Positions 26,865-35,817 of a stretch of 64,000 bases of DNA are shown here, piece after piece. A program made the position numbers and the translations under genes. The notes beneath the pieces were generated by a model. That model was not told where the DNA came from, did not search any database, and saw nothing but the letters and a program-made list of their open reading frames with translations. The stretch is from JACCZX01 sp038216465 (lineage in GTDB: Bacteria; Pseudomonadota; Gammaproteobacteria; Burkholderiales; Burkholderiaceae_F). The stretch is taken from positions 1 through 64,000 of the forward strand of contig JBBQQC010000013.1 of assembly GCA_038216465.1 (NCBI GenBank), written 5' to 3'. Within the stretch, counting starts at the first letter, position 1. Every line of letters begins with the position of its first letter.

Positions 26865-28220
26865 TCAGCTCCACGGGAACGGACTGTTGCTCACCGGATG
26901 CAGCTTGCCCGACGCATAGCGCGAGAAGCGGAACGGCTCGAGCAACGCGCTGCTTTCACCGAGCAGATCGTCGGCGACCAGCTTGCCGACGCCGATCATT
27001 TTGTAGCCGTGGTTCGAATCAGCAATCACGTAGACGTTTTCGTGAAAGCGGTCGAACACCGGAAAGCTGTCGGGCGTGAAGCACCCGATGCCTCCCGACG
27101 GTTCTTTCTTGTAAACGCCGTTTTTGCCTGCGAAGCGCTTTTGACAGAAGGCGAGGGCAGACGTCCACATGTCGGCGAAGTTGTCGGTGACGACAAACTC
27201 GGGCGACTTCGGTCCGTACGGATCGACTCGCACTTCGTCGGGCGGCGTCTCGACAACGGCGGGCATCGCGCCGCCCTGTACACCGCCGAAGTTGAAATCC
27301 GGCTTGTAGTAGATGCCCCACAGCTTGTCGGTGATCAGCTTGCCGTCGCGGTCGGAGTGCAGCGGCGCGTCGGTATCGACGTGGATCACCGGCGGCATCG
27401 CGCCATCATTGGTCTTCTGAAAATTGGGATCAACACCGAGTGTGCCTTCCTGCAGTGCCATGTAGTGCCACATCGGCACGCCGTCGTGCGTTTTGCCGTC
27501 GCGCCCCTGAACACTGATCTGCTTCGGAAGCCCGAGCATGTTCCAGAGCGAATTGATCCACGGCCCGGCGCCGATGATCACTTGATCGCACGTAACCGAG
27601 CCGGCGGTCGTCTCGATCGCGGTGATGGCCGAGGTTCCGTTGCCCGAGCGCAGGGCCTTCACTTCGACGCCTTCGAGGATCTCAACGCCCAGCGCTCGCG
27701 CTTTCTTGGCGAGCCCGCGCAGCGATGCCATGTTGTTGGCGTAGCCGCCGCGCTTTTCGTGCAACACCGACGTGATGCCGCGTGCCTGCCAGTCGTGCAA
27801 CAATGTTTTCATGTAGTCGAGCGATTCGGCTTCGCCTTCAATGAAAGTCGATTCGTAGCCGATCGCCTTTTGTTGCTGATAGATCATGCCGACCTGCTGG
27901 TGCATTACCTCGGGGCTGATCTGCAGGTAGCCGACCGGGTGATAGCTGTAGGCATTGGCGTCGCTCTCCCACACCGAAACCGAATGCGCCATCAATTCGC
28001 GCATCGCCGGCTGAAAATAATTGTTGCGTACGACGCCGCACGCGATGCCAGACGGGCCGGCGCCGATGCCGGTCTTGTCGAGCACGACGATGCGCGTGTG
28101 GCCTACGCCGATCGACTTGCCTTTCGCTTGCAGCTTCTGCGCCAGGTGCATCGACGTCGAAAGGCCGTGGATGCCGGCGCCGACGACGACATAGTGCGCG
28201 TGAGAGGGAAGTGCAGTCAT
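26865..28220 (-). CDS. FAD-dependent amine oxidoreductase (SoxB/DadA-like, stand-alone)
   Basis: A 451-residue flavoprotein of the DAO superfamily. The FAD loop V-V-G-A-G-I-H-G-L-S-T-S is at about 12-23 and the C-terminal clamp is G-I-G-C-F-T-P-D-S-F-P-V. The closest resemblance is to SoxB-type subunits (Y-V-I-A-D-S-N-H-G-Y-K-M-I-G-V-G near the end). At the position of the FMN-binding histidine of true SoxB it reads G-G-Y-A-N-N-M-A-S-L, so it probably carries FAD only. It lacks accompanying alpha, gamma or delta subunits. It likely oxidises a secondary or tertiary amine; the N-methyl-amine theme of the window fits, but the substrate is not shown. Confidence 0.82.
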   Translation of the reverse strand: MTALPSHAHYVVVGAGIHGLSTSMHLAQKLQAKGKSIGVGHTRIVVLDKTGIGAGPSGIACGVVRNNYFQPAMRELMAHSVSVWESDANAYSYHPVGYLQISPEVMHQQVGMIYQQQKAIGYESTFIEGEAESLDYMKTLLHDWQARGITSVLHEKRGGYANNMASLRGLAKKARALGVEILEGVEVKALRSGNGTSAITAIETTAGSVTCDQVIIGAGPWINSLWNMLGLPKQISVQGRDGKTHDGVPMWHYMALQEGTLGVDPNFQKTNDGAMPPVIHVDTDAPLHSDRDGKLITDKLWGIYYKPDFNFGGVQGGAMPAVVETPPDEVRVDPYGPKSPEFVVTDNFADMWTSALAFCQKRFAGKNGVYKKEPSGGIGCFTPDSFPVFDRFHENVYVIADSNHGYKMIGVGKLVADDLLGESSALLEPFRFSRYASGKLHPVSNSPFPWS

Positions 28221-28301
28221 GACGTGTTCCTAAATTGGTCACTGTTGATCATCGTGAATCGAGCGCTGCACTACCGCCATGCATGCGACGCATAGTGGCC
28301 C

Positions 28302-28949
28302 TCAGGCGACGCCCGTTGCTCGGGCTGGCATCGTTTCATCCGCAGCTGGCACGGTGGCCGCGAACTCCGGTAATGCCTTGCACGCGGCCGATAGTGCTTC
28401 GAGATTCGGATAGCGGCCGGCCGGAAACGCGTCGGCCACGCGCAGGTCGAGGTACGCAATCATTACACCTACAGTGATGTCGGGTTGCATCGGCCGTGCG
28501 CCGAGGTACCAGGGTGTCAGCGGCAATGCATCGAGAGCGGTCAGCGCGCTCGCCAGCTGAATCAGACAGCGGCCGATCCACTCCGGATAGACCTTTTCCG
28601 GCGGGCGCAGCATGCGCTCGTACGCAACGGCGCCCGCCTTGTCGATCGCGCCGGTGGCCAGCGCGACGATCCGCAGCGCGGTACGGCGTGCCGCAGCGCG
28701 CGCCGGAAGAAGCGCGCGTTCCGAACCGACACGTTCGTCGATGTAATCGAGGATGGCGGCTGAGTCGATCAGCACTTCGCCATCGTCGAGCACCAGCGAT
28801 GGGATCCGGCCCAGCGGGTTAATGCGCCGCATTTCATCGGCGTCCGCGAATACGGAACGGGTGTCACGCGTGAATTGCAGCCCGGACAGCTTCAACGAAA
28901 TTGCCACCCGGCGCACGTAGGGACTGTCGTATTGTCCAACGAGAATCAT
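28302..28949 (-). CDS. Glutathione S-transferase family protein
   Basis: A 215-residue protein with an N-terminal thioredoxin-like domain (M-I-L-V-G-Q-Y-D-S-P-Y-V-R-R-V) and the conserved I-P-S-L-V-L-D-D-G and D-S-A-A-I-L-D-Y-I-D-E glutathione-binding segments. S9 is the likely thiol-activating residue. A helical C-terminal domain follows. It may detoxify or isomerise an intermediate. Situated 77 bp after the crotonase gene on the same strand and before the amine oxidoreductase. Confidence 0.87.
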   Translation of the reverse strand: MILVGQYDSPYVRRVAISLKLSGLQFTRDTRSVFADADEMRRINPLGRIPSLVLDDGEVLIDSAAILDYIDERVGSERALLPARAAARRTALRIVALATGAIDKAGAVAYERMLRPPEKVYPEWIGRCLIQLASALTALDALPLTPWYLGARPMQPDITVGVMIAYLDLRVADAFPAGRYPNLEALSAACKALPEFAATVPAADETMPARATGVA

Positions 28950-29026
28950 GGTGCACTACCCCGGTAAGCCATCGGCGCAGATCGGGTACAGCGAAGTGGG
29001 AAGCGGCACGGCTATCAATCAGCCGC

Positions 29027-29824
29027 TCATTTGCCGACAAACGTGGGCGGCCGCTTGTCGAAGAATGCGTGCACCGCCTCCTCGTGGTCGTGCGTGTGAT
29101 GGCATGCGCCCTGCATCGCCGCAGCGAGTTCAAGCAGCGAGTCGAGACGCGTGACTTGCCCCTCGCGTAGCAGGCGCTTGGCCATCCGCAGCTGGCGCGG
29201 CGGGTTGCACACAATCCGACCTGCCAACTCGCGCGCTGTCTGCATCAACGCACCGTTCGGGACCACGCGCGAGACTAGTCCGCAGGCCAGTGCGGCCTGC
29301 GCATCCACCGGATCGCCGGTGTACGTCATTTCGCAAGCACGCGACAGGCCGACGGCGCGCGGCAGCAGCCATGCTCCACCGTCGCCGGAGATCAGTCCGA
29401 TCTTGATGAAGTTCTCGGCGAACACGGCGTCTTCCGCCGCTATGCGAATGTCACAGGCACAGGTCATGTCGCATCCCGCGCCGTATGCTGGCCCGTTGAC
29501 GGCGGCGATGGTGGGTACTTCCAGGTTGTATAGCGCCAGGGTCGTGCGCTGAATCCCTTGCCGATACTGGTCGGCTACGTCCGCGGCGTTTCCGCCGAAT
29601 CCCCCCTCTCGGTCGCGCATGTGCTTCAGGTTGCCTCCTGCCGAGAATGCTTTGCCCGCGCCGGTGAGGATCACACAGCTAACCCCTGTGTCCACCGCGA
29701 TGCGTGCGAAGGCATCGTTTAGAGCGGCAAGGATCTCGGGATCGGTGCTGGGGTTGCGCGTCTGTGGTCTATTCAGCGTCAGTGTGACGATCGCTCCGTC
29801 ACGCTCGAAAAGAACAGCGCTCAT
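29027..29824 (-). CDS. Crotonase/enoyl-CoA hydratase-family protein, atypical active site
   Basis: A 265-residue crotonase-fold enzyme. The oxyanion-hole segments are present: A-G-K-A-F-S-A-G-G-N-L (55-65) and N-G-P-A-Y-G-A-G-C-D (110-119). In classical enoyl-CoA hydratase the two catalytic glutamates (rat E144 and E164) would fall at D119 and F139, so the usual hydration pair is missing. An extra acid, D148, occurs in S-G-D-G-G-A-W. It may isomerise, dehalogenate, decarboxylate or hydrolyse its CoA substrate. Its start overlaps the CoA-ligase stop by 4 bp, placing it last in the nitrilase-PrpD-dehydrogenase-ligase unit. Confidence 0.85.
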   Translation of the reverse strand: MSAVLFERDGAIVTLTLNRPQTRNPSTDPEILAALNDAFARIAVDTGVSCVILTGAGKAFSAGGNLKHMRDREGGFGGNAADVADQYRQGIQRTTLALYNLEVPTIAAVNGPAYGAGCDMTCACDIRIAAEDAVFAENFIKIGLISGDGGAWLLPRAVGLSRACEMTYTGDPVDAQAALACGLVSRVVPNGALMQTARELAGRIVCNPPRQLRMAKRLLREGQVTRLDSLLELAAAMQGACHHTHDHEEAVHAFFDKRPPTFVGK

Positions 29825-31383
29825 GCGATTGCTTCCTGCGCATACTGCGCAAGAAGCTCGCGCTTCAGGACTTTGCCGCTGGGGTTGATGGGCAGCTCAT
29901 CGACAAATACCACGCGGCGCGGCCGCTTGAACGATGCGAGATCGCTGCTCGCGCGACAGAAATCCTCGACACTCTTGGCTGTCAGTGAGGCATCGCTGGC
30001 GACAATGAACGCGGTGACAACTGCGCCCCACTTAAGATCGGGCAGTCCGACCACCGCCGCTTCCTGTACGCCGGGGCAGCGATACAAAATCTCTTCCACC
30101 TCGCGCGGATAGATGTTCTCCCCGCCCGAGACGATCATGTCGTCGGCGCGGCCATGGAAGTGGTAGAAGCCATCCTGATCCTGGCTCATCAGATCGCCGG
30201 TGTAGACCCAGCCGCGCTTCAGCTTGTTGGCCGTTTCGCTCGGGTTGTTCCAGTAGCCCTGCATCGCCTGTGGTCCGCGCACGATCAACTGTCCGATCTG
30301 ACCCGCTGCGACCGTCTGCTCCGGCGTGATGTCGCGCTCGGGCTCGTTGGTGACGATACGGCATTGGCTGATCAGCGTCGGCTTGCCGACCGAACCGAGA
30401 TGCGTCAACGCATCCTGCGGGCGCAACAGCAAGGTCAGGCTGGCCTCGGTCATGCCGTAACCATTGAAGATGTTCGGACAAAACTCGTTGATCACGTTCC
30501 GCATCGTCGTGGCGGCGATCGCCGCGCCGCCGGTCGTGATCATGCGCAAACTCGATACGTCGAATTCCTTGAAGCGCGGGTGAAACAGCATCTCCTGAAT
30601 CTGCGTCGGCACCGCGAACAGCGTCGTCACTCTGTGCGCGTGGATCGTCTCGAGTGTTTTCAACGCTTCATAACGGCCCTCGACCACGTTGGTGCCGCCG
30701 ACCATCAGATGCGGAATAAAAAACGCCTGCATGCCACCGACGTGATACAGCGGAGCAATATGCAATGCGACATCGGTCGGCTGCAGCCCATACTCCATCA
30801 CGCAGTTCATTGCGATAGCGATGTCGTTGTCGTGACTGTGCATCACGCCCTTCGGACGCCCGGTCGTGCCCGACGTATAAACAAGCGCCGAAAGGTGATC
30901 ACCGGAGGGGACGGGCCTCGGCGGATGAATATCGACCGCCTGGTCGACCAGCGTGTCGAATTGATGGTGTCCGGCCGGCACGTTGACCGCGTCGTAGGCG
31001 CACGAGATGTAGTCATGCACGCTCTTCAGGCGCCGCTGCACCAGCAGCACGTTCTCGGTCACCGATCGCCCGTAGACGAGAACGCGCGCGCCCGAATCGA
31101 TCAGCGTGTACGCGGCTTCGCCGGCGGCCAGCCTGAAGTTAAGCGGCACCGCAACGGCGCTCAACATCTGGATCGCGAAGTACGTGGTGACCGAATTTTC
31201 GGACGTCGTTACATAGAACGCGACGCGGTCGCTCGGCCGCACACCGAGATCCGACAGCGCCTGCGCGAATCGACACACGCGCTCGTACCACGCCCGATAT
31301 GTCCAGCGGCGATCTTCGAAAATCAGCGCGGTGTGGTTCGGGTAGCGTTCGACCGACTGCAAAAAAATGGTGGCGATGTCCAT
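29821..31383 (-). CDS. AMP-forming acyl-CoA ligase
   Basis: A 520-residue ANL-superfamily ligase that activates a carboxylic acid to its CoA thioester. The phosphate loop is Y-T-S-G-T-T-G-R-P-K-G-V (169-180). G-Y-G-M-T-E-A appears mid-chain, then Y-T-G-D-L and the hinge G-R-A-D-D-M-I-V-S-G-G-E-N-I-Y-P. K504 in N-P-S-G-K is the adenylation lysine. It resembles FadD/CaiC-type ligases; chain length or head group cannot be read. It joins the dehydrogenase stop at a 1-bp TAATG junction and the crotonase start by 4 bp, so the three proteins should be made together. Confidence 0.9.
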   Translation of the reverse strand: MDIATIFLQSVERYPNHTALIFEDRRWTYRAWYERVCRFAQALSDLGVRPSDRVAFYVTTSENSVTTYFAIQMLSAVAVPLNFRLAAGEAAYTLIDSGARVLVYGRSVTENVLLVQRRLKSVHDYISCAYDAVNVPAGHHQFDTLVDQAVDIHPPRPVPSGDHLSALVYTSGTTGRPKGVMHSHDNDIAIAMNCVMEYGLQPTDVALHIAPLYHVGGMQAFFIPHLMVGGTNVVEGRYEALKTLETIHAHRVTTLFAVPTQIQEMLFHPRFKEFDVSSLRMITTGGAAIAATTMRNVINEFCPNIFNGYGMTEASLTLLLRPQDALTHLGSVGKPTLISQCRIVTNEPERDITPEQTVAAGQIGQLIVRGPQAMQGYWNNPSETANKLKRGWVYTGDLMSQDQDGFYHFHGRADDMIVSGGENIYPREVEEILYRCPGVQEAAVVGLPDLKWGAVVTAFIVASDASLTAKSVEDFCRASSDLASFKRPRRVVFVDELPINPSGKVLKRELLAQYAQEAIA

Positions 31384-32573
31384 TACAAATTTGGTTTGAT
31401 CAACGGAAGATCAGCCGATGCGATCAGGTATTTCGCCATCTCGGACGTGCCACCGACGATCGGCAGCGCCCTGGCATCGCGGTAGATCTGCTCCGCGCGA
31501 CCGTACTCCTTGGTGATGCCGTCGCCACCGAGGATTTGCACCGCGCGGTCCGCGCAATAGGTTGCGGTTTCGGTTGCAACGAGCTTCGCCATCGCGGCGG
31601 GCTTCATCAGATTTTTGCCGCTGACGCCGTTGTCGTAGAGCTTGGCAGCGCGGTAGGTCAGCAGTTCGCTGGCATCGATGCGGCAGCTCATCTGCGCGAT
31701 CTGGCTCCAGATCAGTTGCTTGCACCCGAGCTTCTCGCCGAATGCCGCGCGCGTCTGCGCATGGTTCTGCGCGATCTCAAACGCGCTGCGCGCCACGCCG
31801 AGACCCGAGCCGCCGAGAATGACGCGCTCGAAGTTGAACATGCCGACCATGATGCGGCCACCGCCGTTCGCATCGCCGAGCAAATGGTCGGCCGGCACGC
31901 GGCAATCATCGAACTGCACTTCGCCGACGACGCAGCCGCGGCGGCCCATGAAGGTATAGCGGCGCGGGAACGACACGCCGTGTGCGCCGCTCGGCACGGC
32001 CACGGCCGATATTCCCTTGCCGGCGGGTGCAGACGGATCGGTGACGCCGTAGACGATGTAGACGTCGGCAACGCCGGCATTCGAGATGTACCGTTTGCTG
32101 CCGTTGATTACATACTCGCGTCGCGCGGCGTCAAATTCAACCCTCGTTTGCATGCGCGAAGTGTCCGAGCCGGCGCCGGGCTCGGTGACGCAAATCGCTC
32201 CGACCATCTTGCCGTCGACGATGCCGGGCAAATAACGCTCGCGGACGGGTGCGGTCGCATGTCGGTGCAATGGGTATGCGCAACTCAACGCTGTCGCGAT
32301 CGTGGTCTCGAACGCATAGTTGATGTAAGCCGCTTCCTCCGACAGAATCGTCGCATGCGTCAAACCGGGTTTCGACAACGAGCCGCGATACAGGTCGGCA
32401 AACATCAGTTTCAGATAGCCCGCTTCGCCCAGCGCGCGTACCACTGTCTTGATCGCATTCCAGTCGTCGTGATCTTCGATGGCCGCCGCGCGCGGTAGAA
32501 GCTCTCGCCGCAGAATGTCGCGCGCCTGGGCGCGAAACGCGCGATCCTGATCGTCGAGAACAAAGTCACGCAT
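31383..32573 (-). CDS. Acyl-CoA dehydrogenase, IVD/LCAD-type catalytic base
   Basis: A 396-residue flavoprotein that introduces an alpha,beta double bond into an acyl-CoA and passes electrons to ETF. The N-terminal helical domain leads to C-V-T-E-P-G-A-G-S-D-T-S (128-139) at the flavin. The usual medium-chain catalytic Glu position reads P-I-V-G-G-T-S-E-M (371-379), with Gly at 374. E249 in N-F-E-R-V instead matches the base of isovaleryl- and long-chain-type dehydrogenases. Its start overlaps the MmgE/PrpD stop by 8 bp. At 396 residues it is too short to be DmdC of the DMSP pathway. Confidence 0.9.
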   Translation of the reverse strand: MRDFVLDDQDRAFRAQARDILRRELLPRAAAIEDHDDWNAIKTVVRALGEAGYLKLMFADLYRGSLSKPGLTHATILSEEAAYINYAFETTIATALSCAYPLHRHATAPVRERYLPGIVDGKMVGAICVTEPGAGSDTSRMQTRVEFDAARREYVINGSKRYISNAGVADVYIVYGVTDPSAPAGKGISAVAVPSGAHGVSFPRRYTFMGRRGCVVGEVQFDDCRVPADHLLGDANGGGRIMVGMFNFERVILGGSGLGVARSAFEIAQNHAQTRAAFGEKLGCKQLIWSQIAQMSCRIDASELLTYRAAKLYDNGVSGKNLMKPAAMAKLVATETATYCADRAVQILGGDGITKEYGRAEQIYRDARALPIVGGTSEMAKYLIASADLPLIKPNL

Positions 32574-33954
32574 GACTTAGACATTCATCGGCGAAATCGG
32601 ACAGCGGAGCATTCTCTTCCGCCAACGAGTCAACCAGCGCCGCAATGCGTGCCGCGCGCTCCGCTCCCAGCACCGGCTCGGCCAGCTCGCGATACTTGCT
32701 GCGTAGCTGGTCGTCCGTTAGCGGATTCTCGGGATTGCCGCGCGCCGGCGCCGGCTCCGAGACCAGTGTTCGACCATCGCGCAAGGCAATACGCACGCGT
32801 GCCCAGCGCTCGGCTGGAAAGCGGCGCGAGAAATCGGCGTCGTCGGTCAGCTTGATCGTATCCAGCAAGCGCCTGATACGTGCGTCGGTCAGCGTAGGGC
32901 CGGCGACTTCGTTGGCACCGATCCGCCCGTACACCAACGCCGCGGCGACTGCGTATGGAAGGCTGTATTGCGCCTCTTCGGTGGTCATCGGGTAGCGGCA
33001 CTGCGAACCCAGGTCGATGGCTTCTCGAAAACTCTCGATGCTGACCGATGCGATGTCGTGTTCGAAGAATTTGTGCGAGCGCTTCAGCGCCAGCGCCGCC
33101 TCGGCTGCGGGCTGCGCCCAGCGGCACACCGGATACGCCTTGAAGTACTGCTCGCGAATTCGCCAGCGTGAACCGAGATCACTCCAGAACGCGCGCACAT
33201 CGTCGCGCTCAACCGTGAGGGCAGGCGCTCCGGTAAAGCCCTCGTTGGCGAGCAGGGCGGCGCTGACGCCGACCTGGGCACCACTTCCCGAGCCGTCCTT
33301 CAGCATGGTCGGATAGTCGCAGACGCGCAGGATCTGGCCGCGCGGTCCCAGGTATTCGGCTATCCCCAGCGCATGCCGCATTTGCTCGCTATCGAAGTCG
33401 AGCCAGCGACCGCCGAGCGCAGCGCACGCGAGGGCGTTCCAAGCACCCGAGCAGTGGTAGTCGGGCACTGTCGCGTGCAACGCGATGCCCGCGCGCGTCG
33501 CGATCTCGTAGCCGATCACGATGCACGTCAGAAACTCCCGTCCGGTGCTGCGCGACGGCGGGCAGACACCACCATCGAGATAAGCGAGCAGAGCCGGCAG
33601 CACGGCGACGCCGGCGTGGCCCTTGGTCAGAACGTGACCATCATGCGCGTCGAACGCGTCGATCGTCGTCGCGCCGGCAAACGCGGCGCCAGCGAGGCCC
33701 GCGCGCCGGCCGTCGAACAGGAAGCGCGCGGCGCGGTCGCGGCCGCCCATCTGGGTGAATGCGTAAGAATTGACGATCGCCGCCGCGGACGTTCTCGAAC
33801 CCGCAGCGGCGACTCCGATCAAGTCCAGCAGACATCGTTGCGCCTGTGCCAGAGCGTCGGCGGGTACGTCGTCATACGCCAAGCCGCGTGCGAACTCACC
33901 AGCGCTCGCGAACGACGCGGCTAGCGGTGCAGATGCGAGCGCGGCGGCGTTCAT
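32566..33954 (-). CDS. MmgE/PrpD-family protein (second copy)
   Basis: A 462-residue member of the 2-methylcitrate dehydratase/cis-aconitate decarboxylase family. Visible blocks are A-L-A-Q-A-Q-R-C-L-L-D-L-I-G-V-A-A, then A-T-T-I-D-A-F-D-A-H-D-G-H, then K-G-H-A-G-V-A-V-L-P-A-L-L-A, and the later S-G-A-W-N-A-L-A-C-A-A-L-G-G. It shares only family features with the copy at 19.4 kb. It sits inside a tightly overlapped operon between the nitrilase-like hydrolase (4-bp overlap) and the acyl-CoA dehydrogenase (8-bp overlap), so its substrate is probably a carboxylic acid intermediate of that pathway. The reaction is unknown. Confidence 0.86.
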   Translation of the reverse strand: MNAAALASAPLAASFASAGEFARGLAYDDVPADALAQAQRCLLDLIGVAAAGSRTSAAAIVNSYAFTQMGGRDRAARFLFDGRRAGLAGAAFAGATTIDAFDAHDGHVLTKGHAGVAVLPALLAYLDGGVCPPSRSTGREFLTCIVIGYEIATRAGIALHATVPDYHCSGAWNALACAALGGRWLDFDSEQMRHALGIAEYLGPRGQILRVCDYPTMLKDGSGSGAQVGVSAALLANEGFTGAPALTVERDDVRAFWSDLGSRWRIREQYFKAYPVCRWAQPAAEAALALKRSHKFFEHDIASVSIESFREAIDLGSQCRYPMTTEEAQYSLPYAVAAALVYGRIGANEVAGPTLTDARIRRLLDTIKLTDDADFSRRFPAERWARVRIALRDGRTLVSEPAPARGNPENPLTDDQLRSKYRELAEPVLGAERAARIAALVDSLAEENAPLSDFADECLSHA

Positions 33955-34802
33955 CGCTGCAGCAAGCGGCCGATCTCGCGATGCACGAGCGGCACGTTCG
34001 AATCGCGCACTGTCGGCAGCAGATATCTGGCGCGACGAACGTCTCCGAAGTTCAGTTGTGCGTGCACCATCTCTTCACCGCTTCCGGTCGCGTGCGCGAG
34101 CGGGCGGCCGAAAGAATCGAGGATCCGCGAGCCGCCCCAGAACGTCAGGTCGCCTTCGGCGCCGACCCGATTGGCCATCATCACCGGCATGCCATAAGTC
34201 AGCGCGTAAAAGCGCAGATTGGTGTCCCACCCGAGGGGGTTGTCGAACTCGCTGCCAACGGCTTCAATGGCCGAGCTGATCGGCACCATCAATAACGTGA
34301 CGCCGTGCAATGCAGCCAGATGCACGAGCGCCGGATTCCAGGCGTCGGCGCAGATCGAAATGCTCGCGCGCCAGTGCGGCTTGATGTCAAACGCTTCGAG
34401 GGTGTTGCCGGCGGCGAAATGCTTGCCGTCCTCGAGCAGGCCGTACGTCGCAAGATTTATTTTTCGGTGGACGAAAACCACTTCGCCGGCGCGCACCGCG
34501 ATCGCCGAGTTGTAGAACTGCGCCGCAGCGCCTTCTTCAATAACGCCGAACACCGTGTACATCGTTCCCGCGGCGCGCGCGATTTCGGCGACGAGTGGGT
34601 GCTTGCGACCGATGGCGAGGCGCAAGGTGTCGGAGCCGGCGCTGTGGCCCGTCATCGACATCTCCGGGAACAGCAGAACTTCGACGCCGGCACGCTGCGC
34701 GATGGCGATCAGATCCAGATGCTTGCGCAGATTGGCGTCGAGGTCGCCGAGGACAGATTCGATCTGCGCAACCGCGACGTTCAGCGTCAACGAGCTCGAC
34801 AT
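33951..34802 (-). CDS. Nitrilase-superfamily carbon-nitrogen hydrolase
   Basis: A 283-residue enzyme with the complete Glu-Lys-Cys triad: E47 (F-P-E-M-S-M-T-G), K114 (H-R-K-I-N-L) and C151 (I-C-A-D-A-W-N-P). The nucleophile context and size fit amidase/carbamoylase branches of the superfamily at least as well as true nitrilases, so it probably splits an amide or carbamoyl bond. It is the first enzyme after the betaine-type importer on the same strand (73-bp gap) and overlaps the MmgE/PrpD gene by 4 bp. That suggests the imported compound carries an amide or nitrile group. This substrate idea is inference. Confidence 0.88.
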   Translation of the reverse strand: MSSSLTLNVAVAQIESVLGDLDANLRKHLDLIAIAQRAGVEVLLFPEMSMTGHSAGSDTLRLAIGRKHPLVAEIARAAGTMYTVFGVIEEGAAAQFYNSAIAVRAGEVVFVHRKINLATYGLLEDGKHFAAGNTLEAFDIKPHWRASISICADAWNPALVHLAALHGVTLLMVPISSAIEAVGSEFDNPLGWDTNLRFYALTYGMPVMMANRVGAEGDLTFWGGSRILDSFGRPLAHATGSGEEMVHAQLNFGDVRRARYLLPTVRDSNVPLVHREIGRLLQR

Positions 34803-34875
34803 TCGCAGTCGGCAGGATGTTAGACAAAACGGAGCCGCGACTCCGTCGCGACTCCGTTGATACGCAGCCGAACGA

Positions 34876-35766
34876 TCAGATCAAGCCCTGCTGCTTCAAA
34901 AATGTCTGCGCGACCTCTTCGACCGTCTTCTTCTCGACGTCGACGCTCGCGTTGAGTCTCGACATCGTTGCGTCGTCGAGCTTGGCTGACAGCGAATTCA
35001 GGATATCTGCCAGCTTCGGATTCGCGTCGAGCGCCTGTTTTCTGACCACCGGCGTCATCGCGTAGGCGGGGAAATAGCCTTTGTCGTCGCGCAGAACGAC
35101 GAAGTTGAACGCCGGCACCCGTCCATCGGTTGCGAAAACCAGACCCACATCCACCTGCTTTTCCTTTAGCGCCTGGTAAACGAGGCCGGTGTCCATACGC
35201 TTGACGTTATCGCGCGCGAACTCAAAGCCGTACATCTGCTCAAGGGGTTTCAGGCCATCGGGACGCGCGTAGAACTCGGCGTTGCTAGCGAATGTGAGCT
35301 TGGCGCCGTCCTTGACCTTCTTGGCTAGGTCGCTGATCGTGACGATGCCTTGCTTCTTCGCATCTTCCGCATTCATCGCCAGCGAATACGTGTTGTTGGC
35401 TTTTGACGGGTTAAGCCACACGAGGCCCTTCGCGGCGTCGAGCTCCTTCACTTTCTTGTAGTTGTCCGACGGCGACAGCTTGTCGGTGAATTTGTTGTAG
35501 GTGATCAATGACGTTCCCGTGTACTCCCAGTACACATCGATTTGCCCGCTCTCCTGCGCCTGGCGCAGCACTGCGCTGCCCATCCCGGCCTTCACATCCA
35601 CCGTGTAGCCCTTCGCTTTGAGCAACTGTGCGGTCATCGCCGACATGATTTGCTGCTCGGTAAAGTTCTTGCCGCCGACGACGATGTTCTGCGCCATCGC
35701 CGCAGCAGACGTGATGGCCAGTGACGCGCCGACTGCCAAAATCGAAAGTGCTTTCGTTACCTTCAT
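34876..35766 (-). CDS. OpuC/OsmF-type betaine-binding periplasmic protein
   Basis: A 296-residue binding protein of the OpuAC/QAT group. The start at 35766 is preferred over 35811: a clear AAGGAG site precedes it and it opens into a Sec signal peptide ending A-A-A-M-A-Q, with no lipobox. The mature N-terminus I-V-V-G-G-K-N-F-T-E-Q-Q and Y-W-E-Y-T-G-T are hallmarks of OsmF/ProX/OpuCC, whose aromatic residues cradle a quaternary ammonium group. Two GTTGCAC direct repeats lie in the 51-bp gap upstream. It belongs with two permeases and an ATPase in the YehWXYZ-like order. Such systems often import for catabolism, not for osmoprotection. Confidence 0.88.
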   Translation of the reverse strand: MKVTKALSILAVGASLAITSAAAMAQNIVVGGKNFTEQQIMSAMTAQLLKAKGYTVDVKAGMGSAVLRQAQESGQIDVYWEYTGTSLITYNKFTDKLSPSDNYKKVKELDAAKGLVWLNPSKANNTYSLAMNAEDAKKQGIVTISDLAKKVKDGAKLTFASNAEFYARPDGLKPLEQMYGFEFARDNVKRMDTGLVYQALKEKQVDVGLVFATDGRVPAFNFVVLRDDKGYFPAYAMTPVVRKQALDANPKLADILNSLSAKLDDATMSRLNASVDVEKKTVEEVAQTFLKQQGLI

Positions 35767-35817
35767 TGCGGTCTCCTTGATTTCAACTGTGTGCAACTGA
35801 TGCAAGTGCAACGCTTC

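Noticed and set aside
26898..28295. 465-residue open frame on the plus strand across the FAD oxidoreductase gene
   Set aside because: Exact antisense of a well-supported flavoprotein; His/Arg/Val-rich low-information composition typical of shadow frames in GC-rich DNA; no family motifs.
30154..32498. Plus-strand open frames of about 440 and 400 residues opposite the CoA ligase and acyl-CoA dehydrogenase
   Set aside because: Antisense to two genes with complete catalytic motifs; no ribosome-binding site and no recognisable domain.
29027..32573. Canonical DMSP demethylation genes dmdB-dmdC-dmdD
   Set aside because: The dehydrogenase is about 400 residues, much shorter than DmdC, and the crotonase lacks the DmdD-type glutamate pair; dmdA is not present.
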